A stretch of 9,350 bases of DNA from Verrucomicrobia bacterium UBA7008. Lineage in GTDB: Bacteria > Verrucomicrobiota > Kiritimatiellia > RFP12 > UBA1067. The notes under the pieces are model-generated. The model saw only the letters and a program-made list of their open reading frames with translations. It did not search any database and was not told where the DNA came from. Both the position numbers and the translations under genes were made by a program. Below are positions 1 through 5,695 of the stretch, piece after piece. Where the stretch lies: contig DJXI01000087.1 in the NCBI GenBank assembly GCA_002449695.1, positions 1,646-10,995 on the forward strand. Reading direction: 5' to 3'. Within the stretch, counting starts at the first letter, position 1. Each line of letters begins with the position of its first letter.

Positions 1-1077
1 GGCGTCAACTACTTCGACACGTCGCCCGCCTACTGCCGGGGCCAGTCGGAGGCGCGGCTCGGCGAGGCGCTGGCCGCCTCGGGCTACGACCGCGGCGACT
101 ACATCCTCGCGACGAAGCTGTCGAACTTCGCGCCGCAGCAGTATCCGCTCGCCGCGTCGCAGAAGATGTTCGAGGATTCGCTGCGCTTCCTGCGCACGGA
201 CTACATCGACAACTACCTTCTGCACGCCATCGGCAACGGCGGCTTCGAGGGCGCGTTCAAGCCGCGCTACCTCGACAACGGCGCGCTCGACTGGTGTGCG
301 GAGCTGCGCGCGGCGGGGCGCATCCGCAACCTGGGCTTCTCCTACCACGGCGACCCCAAGGCGTTCGACTGGTGCCTCGCGCACCACGATCAGTACAGGT
401 GGGACTTCTGCCAGATCCAGATGAACTACGTCGACTGGAAGCACGCGAAGGCGGTCAACGCCCGCAACCTCGACGCGGAATACCTCTACAACGCGCTGAC
501 GGAGCTGAAGATCCCCGTCGTCATCATGGAGCCGCTCCTCGGCGGCCGGCTCGCGCGCTACAACTACGCGCTCGCGAAGGAGCTCGCGCCGCTCGATCCC
601 GAGGCGTCGCTCGCGAAGTGGGCGATGCGCTTCTGCGGCACGTACCCGAACGTGATGTGCGTCCTCTCGGGCATGACGCGCACGGAGCACATCCGCGAGA
701 ACATCGCGACGTTCTCGCCGCTGAAGCCGTGCAGCGCGGAGGAGCTCGCGGCGCTCGAGCGCGCGGCGGTCGCCTACCTCGGGCAGAAGACGATCCCGTG
801 CAACCAGTGCGACTACTGCATGCCGTGCCCGTACGGGCTCGACATCCCGTCCATCCTCACGTTCCGCAACAAGATCCTGACGGCCGAGAAGCCGCCGACC
901 GCGAAGGAGGCGCTGCGCGACTACGCCCGCGCGGTGCCGGAGGAGCTGCGGCGCGCGGACCACTGCATCGGCTGCAACCGCTGCAAGCCGCACTGTCCGC
1001 AGATGATCGACATCCCCGCGGAGCTCGCGGCCATCGACAAGTGGATCGACGAACTGAAAGACGAGGTGCTGAAATGA
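1..1077 (+). CDS. Aldo/keto reductase with C-terminal 2[4Fe-4S] ferredoxin domain (5' end outside window)
   Basis: The frame is open from base 1 to a TGA at 1075-1077, giving the last 358 residues; the N-terminus lies before the window. The aldo/keto reductase barrel is recognisable from its catalytic residues. In window numbering these are Asp6 and Tyr11 (FDTSPAY), Lys39 (ATK) and His75 (YLLH). The C-terminal part carries two ferredoxin-like cysteine sets. The first is CNQCDYCMPCP, encoded near 800-831, and the second is CIGCNRCKPHCP, at 964-999. This is the 'Fe-S aldo/keto reductase' arrangement common in anaerobes, where the barrel is expected to exchange electrons with a ferredoxin-like partner; the substrate cannot be read from the sequence. 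The stop overlaps the start of the polyferredoxin gene (ATGA), so the two are probably translationally coupled and may work together. Whether a Tat or other signal precedes the barrel cannot be seen. The family call is firm; the function is open. Confidence 0.93.
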   Translation, partial: GVNYFDTSPAYCRGQSEARLGEALAASGYDRGDYILATKLSNFAPQQYPLAASQKMFEDSLRFLRTDYIDNYLLHAIGNGGFEGAFKPRYLDNGALDWCAELRAAGRIRNLGFSYHGDPKAFDWCLAHHDQYRWDFCQIQMNYVDWKHAKAVNARNLDAEYLYNALTELKIPVVIMEPLLGGRLARYNYALAKELAPLDPEASLAKWAMRFCGTYPNVMCVLSGMTRTEHIRENIATFSPLKPCSAEELAALERAAVAYLGQKTIPCNQCDYCMPCPYGLDIPSILTFRNKILTAEKPPTAKEALRDYARAVPEELRRADHCIGCNRCKPHCPQMIDIPAELAAIDKWIDELKDEVLK

Positions 1078-2456
1078 AGAAGACGCTGAAAATCCTGCTG
1101 GCGGCGGCGATGGTCGCGGGCGTGACGCTCGCGTTCGTCGGCACGGGCGTCAAGGCGGTGGACGCGGCGCTGCCGTGGCTCTGCAAGATCCAGCCCGCGC
1201 CGACGTATGCGTTTCTCGTTGTCCTGCTGCTGACGCCGCTCGTCGGGCGGTTCTTCTGCGGTTTCCTCTGCCCGCTCGGGATTCTCCAGTCGTTCGTCAA
1301 CTGGCTGAAGGAGCCGAAGAAGCACGTGCGGCGCGTCTGCACGCGGCTGCCCGAAACGCCGGTGCAGCAGAAGGTGCGTTGGACGGTGCTCGCGCTCTAC
1401 GTGGTGCTGGGCGTCGCCGGGTTCGGCGGCCTTGCGTGGGCGCTGACGCCGTATTCGATCTTCGGGAAGGCGGTGGCGGGTGTGGCCGGGCACAGCCCGG
1501 CCATCTCCACGAAGAACCTCGCCACTTTGCTTGCGGTCGGGCCGTTTGCGGTGGTGATGGCGCTGGCGCTCATCGGCAAGGGGCGGATCTGGTGCAACTT
1601 CATCTGCCCGATGGGGACGCTCTTCAACCTCCTGTCCCGCAGGTCGCTCCTCTGCCACAAGGTCGGGCCGGGCTGCGCGAACTGCCGCGCGTGCTTCCCG
1701 AAGCCGCCGCCGAAGGACGCGGCGAAAGACGCGCCGCAGGATGCGGCGGCGGACGGCGTGACGCGGCGCGAGGTGCTGAAGGGCGTCGCGCTGCTGGCGG
1801 CGGCGGAAGCCGTGGAGAAGACGACGGATGGCGGTCTCGCGGAGGTGTCGCTCCCCGGCATTCCGGCGCGCGAAGCGTCCGTGCTGCCGCCGGGCGCGGC
1901 GCCGCGCGCGACCTTCGGGAAGCTGTGCGTCGGGTGCGGGCTCTGCATCGCGCGCTGCCCCGGCGACTGCCTCAAGCCCTCGACGGCGCTCAAGACGTTC
2001 GGCCAGCCCGAGATGGATTTCCGCTACGGTTCCTGCCGCCCCGGCTGCGCGTACGCGTGCGCCAAGGCGTGCCCGGCGGGGGCGCTCCGCGACCTGGGAT
2101 CGCTGCCCAAGCGCGACGTCCACGTGGGCTACGCGGTCTGGACGCGCGAACGGTGCCTGCGCGAGACGGAGGGCGTGCCGTGCACGGCGTGTTCGCGCAA
2201 GTGCCCCTACGGCGCGATCCACCTCGTCGAGGGCTTCCCGGTCGTCGACCGCGACAGGTGCACCGGCTGCGGCGCGTGCGAGCATGTCTGCCCGGCGCGG
2301 CCGCTGCCGGCCATCCACGTCACGGGTTTCGACCGCCCGCGCGTCGTCGAGCCGATGCGCGCGGCGGAGGTCGCCGCGGCGCTCGCGCGCGAACCGGCGG
2401 CGGGCCGGACCGCGTCGCCGCTCGGCCGCCGTTCGGCCGCTGCGCCGCGCGGGTGA
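1074..2456 (+). CDS. NapH-NapG-like fusion: membrane polyferredoxin
   Basis: This 460-residue protein starts at the ATG overlapping the upstream stop, with GAGG at 1063-1066 as a plausible ribosome site. Residues 1-190 resemble NapH, with hydrophobic segments near 5-25, 44-60, 101-125 and 148-168 and the paired motifs CGFLCP (62-67) and CNFICP (174-179). A short cysteine cluster (Cys194, 201, 204, 207) and a Lys/Asp/Ala/Pro-rich linker (210-228) follow. Then comes TRREVLKG (230-237) before a short hydrophobic run, which looks like a Tat signal placed inside the chain. Residues 285-406 match the order of the four NapG cysteine sets: CVGCGLCIARCP, the 321-333 set ending CAKACP, Cys361 with CTACSRKCP (370-378), and CTGCGACEHVCP (396-407). 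NapG and NapH are separate proteins passing electrons from quinol toward periplasmic nitrate reductase. No nitrate reductase is present here, so the partner is more likely the coupled aldo/keto reductase (inference). The cluster-rich half may face the periplasm if the internal RR motif is used. Confidence 0.9.
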   Translation: MKKTLKILLAAAMVAGVTLAFVGTGVKAVDAALPWLCKIQPAPTYAFLVVLLLTPLVGRFFCGFLCPLGILQSFVNWLKEPKKHVRRVCTRLPETPVQQKVRWTVLALYVVLGVAGFGGLAWALTPYSIFGKAVAGVAGHSPAISTKNLATLLAVGPFAVVMALALIGKGRIWCNFICPMGTLFNLLSRRSLLCHKVGPGCANCRACFPKPPPKDAAKDAPQDAAADGVTRREVLKGVALLAAAEAVEKTTDGGLAEVSLPGIPAREASVLPPGAAPRATFGKLCVGCGLCIARCPGDCLKPSTALKTFGQPEMDFRYGSCRPGCAYACAKACPAGALRDLGSLPKRDVHVGYAVWTRERCLRETEGVPCTACSRKCPYGAIHLVEGFPVVDRDRCTGCGACEHVCPARPLPAIHVTGFDRPRVVEPMRAAEVAAALAREPAAGRTASPLGRRSAAAPRG

Positions 2457-2465
2457 ATCTTAGAC

Positions 2466-2495
2466 TGGACTATCTGGCGTGCGGTGTGCTATACT
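2466..2495 (+). promoter_or_regulatory. Promoter of the small ferredoxin gene
   Basis: TGGACT (2466-2471) is a four-of-six match to the -35 consensus. It lies 18 bp before TATACT (2490-2495), which is preceded by TG at 2487-2488, making an extended -10 of the form TGnTATACT. Transcription would start near 2502, leaving a leader of about 30 nt before the ATG at 2531. The AT-rich patch stands out in GC-rich surroundings, and the same motif recurs at three other intergenic sites in the window. Spacing and motif are seen directly; activity is inferred. Confidence 0.75.
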
Positions 2496-2530
2496 TTCAC
2501 CCATCAACAAAACCCAACAGGAGAAAAACC

Positions 2531-2701
2531 ATGGCGATGAAGATTGACGGCGAGAAGTGTGTTGCGTGCGGCGGCTGCGCGTCGGCCTGCCCGGTCGGTG
2601 CGATTGCGGAGGGCACGCCTTACACGGTCGACGCCGAGAAGTGCGTCGATTGCGGCGCGTGCGCGGCGCAGTGCCCCTGCGAGGCGATTGCGGCGGCGTA
2701 A
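2531..2701 (+). CDS. Small 2[4Fe-4S] ferredoxin (clostridial type)
   Basis: This 56-residue protein carries two classic cysteine sets and little else. The first is CVACGGCASACP (Cys10, 13, 16, 20). The second is CVDCGACAAQCP (Cys38, 41, 44, 48), with an extra cysteine at 50. Size and spacing fit the low-potential bacterial ferredoxins that carry electrons in the cytoplasm of anaerobes. The start is fixed by AGGAG at 2519-2523, seven bases before the ATG; an in-frame ATG two codons later is less well placed. The gene has its own promoter and a strong terminator, so it is a single-gene unit rather than part of the polyferredoxin operon. Its position right after two Fe-S genes suggests it may supply or accept their electrons, which is inference. 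The identity is very secure; the specific redox partner is unknown. Confidence 0.96.
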   Translation: MAMKIDGEKCVACGGCASACPVGAIAEGTPYTVDAEKCVDCGACAAQCPCEAIAAA

Positions 2702-2724
2702 GCCGCGTGTCACGGCGCACAGTC

Positions 2725-2755
2725 AAGGCGCGGCGTTTCTGCCGCGTCTTTTTTT
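2725..2755 (+). terminator. Intrinsic terminator after the ferredoxin gene
   Basis: Bases 2725-2734 pair with 2741-2750 to form a 10-bp stem, GC-rich in its upper part and with one G-U pair (2728-2747). The loop is the six bases 2735-2740. The 3' arm runs into seven consecutive T (2749-2755). This is a textbook rho-independent terminator placed 24 bases after the ferredoxin stop codon and just upstream of the next promoter. Confidence 0.93.
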
Positions 2756-2778
2756 GTGCCCCGCGCGCACGCGCGATG

Positions 2779-2795
2779 TGCTATAATACGCACCA
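2779..2795 (+). promoter_or_regulatory. Extended -10 promoter with leaderless start for the exporter operon
   Basis: TG at 2779-2780, one base, then a perfect TATAAT at 2782-2787 forms an extended -10. No good -35 is seen at 16-18 bp; the closest TTG-like sequence, at 2754-2759, is 22 bp away. Only seven bases separate the -10 from the ATG at 2795, so the expected transcription start falls on or within a base of the start codon. The message is therefore predicted to be leaderless, which fits the lack of room for a Shine-Dalgarno site. Confidence 0.8.
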
Positions 2796-3631
2796 TGTGG
2801 GAATTCATTGAAGAAACGTTGATGCTGCTGCCGTTCCTCTTCGGCACCTATCTGGTGCTGGAGGCGGTGGAGGCGCGGGCGGGCGGCGCGCTGGAGCGCT
2901 TCCTGGAGCGCGCGCGGTCGGTGGGGCCCCTCGCGGGCGGCCTTGCGGGGGCGATCCCGCAGTGCGGCGTGTCGGCGGCGGCCGCCTCGTTCTACGCGGG
3001 CGGCGTCGTGACCGTGGGGACGCTCCTCGCGGTGTTTCTCGCGACGTCCGACGAGCTGATTCCCGTCCTCATCTCGAAGCAGGTGCCGGCGGCGCTGATG
3101 GTGAAGATCGTCCTGCTGAAGGTCGCGGCGGGCGTGCTCGTCGGCTTCTCGGTGAACGCGGTGCTGACGTTTGCGCGGCACTTCCGCCGCGCGGTGTCGG
3201 TGGAGGAGCTGTGCGCGCACAGCCACTGCAGCTGCCGCGCGCACAAGGGCATCGTCGTGCCGGCGCTCATCCACACGGCGGAGATCTTCGGCTTCATCGT
3301 CCTCGTCTCGGGCGCGATCGAGCTGTGCCTGCACTTTTTCGGCGAGGAGTCGCTCCAGGCGCTCCGGCTGAACGCGCCGGTGACGGGCGAACTGCTCGCG
3401 GGCGCGCTCGGGCTCATCCCCAACTGCGCCGTGTCGGTCGCGGGCGCGGAGCTCTACTGCCAGGGCGCGATGAGCGCGGGCGCGCTGATGGCGAGCTCGT
3501 TCACGGGCTCGGGGCTCGGGCTCATCGTCCTTTTCCGCACCAACCGCAACCTGAAGGAGAACCTCGCGATCCTCGCGACGCTGTACGTCGCCGGCGTTTC
3601 GCTCGGGCTCCTGACGGGAAATCTGCTCTAA
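2795..3631 (+). CDS. Putative heavy-metal/manganese exporter, 10TM ArsP_2-like family
   Basis: This 278-residue polytopic membrane protein has two related halves. The first has GAIPQCG (52-58) followed by a stretch ending in ATSDE (83-87). The second has GLIPNCA (206-212) followed by a Gly/Ser/Ala-rich stretch. The repeated [AL]IP-polar-C motif with small-residue helices and the TSDE signature match what I recall of the 'putative 10TM heavy-metal exporter' family, annotated variously as arsenic efflux or putative manganese transporter. Between the halves lies CAHSHCSC (Cys140, His142, His144, Cys145, Cys147), a likely metal-binding loop. The start at 2795 is chosen because the in-frame ATG at 2756 lies upstream of the -10 and would not be transcribed. 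The gene opens an operon with the YihY-like gene, seven bases downstream. The substrate ion is not decided by the sequence. Confidence 0.82.
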   Translation: MWEFIEETLMLLPFLFGTYLVLEAVEARAGGALERFLERARSVGPLAGGLAGAIPQCGVSAAAASFYAGGVVTVGTLLAVFLATSDELIPVLISKQVPAALMVKIVLLKVAAGVLVGFSVNAVLTFARHFRRAVSVEELCAHSHCSCRAHKGIVVPALIHTAEIFGFIVLVSGAIELCLHFFGEESLQALRLNAPVTGELLAGALGLIPNCAVSVAGAELYCQGAMSAGALMASSFTGSGLGLIVLFRTNRNLKENLAILATLYVAGVSLGLLTGNLL

Positions 3632-3638
3632 TACCGCC

Positions 3639-4628
3639 ATGCTGAAGAAACTCAACGCGCGGCTCGACCGCGTCCGTCCGGTCCACTGGGGCAAGCTGGT
3701 GATCGCCAGCTTCCTCGACAACCACTGCTCGATGCACGCGGCGGGGCTGACCTACTTCTCGATGCTGGCGATGGTGCCGATCCTCTGCATCCTGCTTCTC
3801 GCGGCGAAGGCGTGCAACGTCGACGACCTCGTGCGCCGCCACATCAACGAGCGGATCGACGCGATGATCGTCAACATCGAACAGAGCCAGGACGACGAGC
3901 TTGCGCAGGTCGCCGCGACGGACGAGGAGACGCGCTGCGCCCGCCGCGAGGTGGCGCAGGACCTCGGCCGCCAGGCGCGGCAGCTCTCCGACGCGCTCTT
4001 CGCGCGCATCGACCGCTTCGACGTGGGCACGCTCGGCTGGATCGGCTTCGTCTTCCTCCTGTGGACGGTCATCAGCTCGATCGGCATGGTGGAGGTGAGC
4101 TTCAACGAGATCTGGGAGGTGCCCAAGCCGCGCGCGATCTGGAAACGCGCGCTCATCTACCTCTCCGTCGTCATCATCCTGCCCGTGATCGGCGCGCTGG
4201 CCATGTCGCTGCCGATCCTCAACATCGTCAAGAACGTCATCCTCGCCACGCTCGGCGCGACGTGGCTGACTGAGTGGGTTTCGGCCGGCCTCATCTGGTT
4301 CCTCGACTCCACGCTCTTCCGCGTCGTCATCGCGCTGACGTTCGCGACGCTCGACTTCGCCTTCCTCTTCTCGACGCTGCCCAACTGCCGCGTGGACTTC
4401 AAGGACGCGGCGAAGGGCGGCATGATCACGGCCGTCCTGTTCGGCGCGTGGATGAAGATCTGCGCCGTCGCGCAGGTGGGCGTCGCCCGCTCGTCCGCGC
4501 TCTACGGCTCGTTCGCGTTCCTGCCGATCGTGCTCGCGTGGCTGTACATGAGCTGGCAGATCGTGCTTCTCGGCGAATGCATGGTGCGCGCGTTCCACCT
4601 CACGGCCGTCGAGGGCCGCCGGCCGTGA
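3639..4628 (+). CDS. YihY/BrkB (UPF0761) family inner-membrane protein
   Basis: This 329-residue integral membrane protein has the family signatures in order. These are HAAGLTYFSMLAMVP (33-47), the FLLWTVISS helix (139-147) followed by FNEIWEV (155-161), LPNCRVDFKDAAKGG (247-261), and a C-terminal YGSFAFLPIVLAWLYMSWQ (289-307). Several further hydrophobic spans lie near 38-58, 131-148, 171-196, 215-245 and 292-313. The biochemical role of the family is not established; the old label 'ribonuclease BN' is considered wrong. A feature here is a long charged, helix-like segment (about 60-127, rich in Asp, Glu and Arg) between the first and second membrane spans. No Shine-Dalgarno sequence is evident before the ATG, so translation may be coupled to the exporter gene seven bases upstream. 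Its stop overlaps the GTG start of the GTPase gene. Family call firm; function unknown. Confidence 0.9.
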   Translation: MLKKLNARLDRVRPVHWGKLVIASFLDNHCSMHAAGLTYFSMLAMVPILCILLLAAKACNVDDLVRRHINERIDAMIVNIEQSQDDELAQVAATDEETRCARREVAQDLGRQARQLSDALFARIDRFDVGTLGWIGFVFLLWTVISSIGMVEVSFNEIWEVPKPRAIWKRALIYLSVVIILPVIGALAMSLPILNIVKNVILATLGATWLTEWVSAGLIWFLDSTLFRVVIALTFATLDFAFLFSTLPNCRVDFKDAAKGGMITAVLFGAWMKICAVAQVGVARSSALYGSFAFLPIVLAWLYMSWQIVLLGECMVRAFHLTAVEGRRP

Positions 4629-5515
4629 CGCGCCTGGAGCAGTTCGGCTGGCGCGGCGAAAGTGCCGCGGCCGGCGTCGCGCGCGTCGTCAGCGCGCACG
4701 GCGACTACTACCATCTCGTCTGCAACGAGGCGCCCGGCGAGATCCTCGCGCGCCGCAAGAAGTCGGCGTTCGCGGGCAAGGCGACGAAAGCGCGGCTCGT
4801 CGCGGGCCGGGCGGCGAACATCGAGACGCGCGCGCGCGGCGCGGACGAGTCGCCGCGGCCGATCACGGGCGACTTCGTGCGCTTCCGCTACAACGCGCAG
4901 GGCGAGTCGATGATCACGGAGCTGCTGCCGCGCTTCTCGCACTTCGCGCGCAAGGACCCGACCGCGCGGCGCAAGTCGCAGACGCTGGCCGTCAACTTCG
5001 ACACGCTCTTCATCATGATGTCGCTGAACGAGGACTTCTCCACCGCGCGCATCGACCGCTACCTGACGCTCGCCGCGGACATGGGCGAGGCGGAGGCGGT
5101 CGTCGTCGTCACGAAGGTCGATCTGCGCGAGGACGGGGACGACGTGTTTCTGGACGACCTCCGCGCGACGGTCGCGGGCCGCGCGCCGATCCTCGAAATC
5201 TCCTGCCACACGGGCGAGGGGCTCGACGCGGTGCGCGCCTACGCGCGGCCGGGGCGCACGCTCGCCTTCATCGGCTCGTCGGGCGTCGGCAAGTCGACGC
5301 TGCTCAACACGCTCGCGGGCGAGGAGTGGGCCGCGACGCAGGAAATCCAGGAGTGGAGCGGCAAGGGGCGGCACACGACGACATCGCGCGAGCTCGCGCT
5401 GCTGCCGTCGGGCGCGATGGTGATCGACACGCCCGGCATCCGCGAGATCGGCATCCTGGGCGAGGCCGAGGCGCTCCAGATGAAGGGCGTCGCCACGCAC
5501 CGCTTCCGGAAATAA
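4625..5515 (+). CDS. rsgA: RsgA-type ribosome small-subunit GTPase, shortened at the C-terminus
   Basis: This 296-residue circularly permuted GTPase starts at GTG overlapping the upstream stop (GTGA). The start is supported by the family-like opening LEQFGW (residues 4-9) and by the absence of any other near start. An OB-fold-like region (about 17-105) leads into the G motifs in permuted order: TKVD (163-166, G4), ISC (192-194, G5), GSSGVGKS (217-224, P-loop), GRHTTT (248-253, G2) and DTPG (268-271, G3). RsgA assists maturation of the 30S subunit and hydrolyses GTP when bound to it. Normally a zinc-binding domain with a C-x-H-x-C type cysteine/histidine cluster and a helical tail of some 60-80 residues follows G3. 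Here the protein ends 25 residues after G3 (at THRFRK), with no Cys/His cluster. Neither of the other two forward frames downstream encodes the lost part, so a simple frameshift is not the cause. Confidence 0.9.
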   Translation: MTRLEQFGWRGESAAAGVARVVSAHGDYYHLVCNEAPGEILARRKKSAFAGKATKARLVAGRAANIETRARGADESPRPITGDFVRFRYNAQGESMITELLPRFSHFARKDPTARRKSQTLAVNFDTLFIMMSLNEDFSTARIDRYLTLAADMGEAEAVVVVTKVDLREDGDDVFLDDLRATVAGRAPILEISCHTGEGLDAVRAYARPGRTLAFIGSSGVGKSTLLNTLAGEEWAATQEIQEWSGKGRHTTTSRELALLPSGAMVIDTPGIREIGILGEAEALQMKGVATHRFRK

Positions 5516-5545
5516 GATCCCACCCACAATTTCTTGTGTCCCCTG

Positions 5546-5574
5546 TTGCATTGCCGCACAAGATTTGGTATACT
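5546..5574 (+). promoter_or_regulatory. Promoter of the OFA-type transporter gene
   Basis: TTGCAT (5546-5551) and TATACT (5569-5574) are separated by 17 bp, and TG at 5566-5567 makes the -10 extended (TGGTATACT). This is the best-formed promoter in the window. It lies in a patch clearly richer in A and T than its surroundings. Transcription should begin near 5581, giving an mRNA leader of about 115 nt. Upstream, 5516-5545 holds only a weak 5-bp hairpin (5525-5529 with 5534-5538) and no T-run, so no terminator for the preceding GTPase gene is evident. Confidence 0.82.
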
Positions 5575-5580
5575 TTCCAC

Positions 5581-5695
5581 CGTTCGCAGGACTGACGAGA
5601 AGGGGCGCGTGTCCTGAGTGGAGTCAACCACATGAACTGCGGACGTTCGTTGCCGCTCGTCTGGGCATCATTTTCCGAAAAAGGATGGTGCAAAC
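5581..5695 (+). promoter_or_regulatory. Long 5' leader of the transporter gene, with a hairpin
   Basis: The predicted leader is about 115 nt. CAGGAC (5587-5592) can pair with GTCCTG (5611-5616), with a possible inner ACG/CGT pairing (5595-5597 with 5608-5610). The ribosome site AAGGA (5681-5685) lies ten bases before the ATG at 5696. I do not recognise a known riboswitch class and see no anti-terminator/terminator pair ending in T. A regulatory role is possible but unproven. Confidence 0.4.

Noticed and set aside
2424..2439. CGGCCG repeats near the polyferredoxin stop as a terminator hairpin
   Set aside because: It is inside the coding region, has no T-run, and is expected in such GC-rich sequence.
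2756..2794. Upstream in-frame ATG for the exporter, adding 13 residues
   Set aside because: It lies upstream of the -10 element at 2782-2787, overlaps the terminator end, and adds a non-hydrophobic Arg-rich extension.
5525..5538. Small hairpin CACAA/TTGTG after the GTPase gene as a terminator
   Set aside because: The stem is only five pairs, AT-rich, and has no T-run.
5592..5598. CTGACGA resembling the hammerhead ribozyme core CUGANGA
   Set aside because: There is no following GAAA element or second and third stem in the right places, and its first base is needed for the 5587-5616 hairpin.
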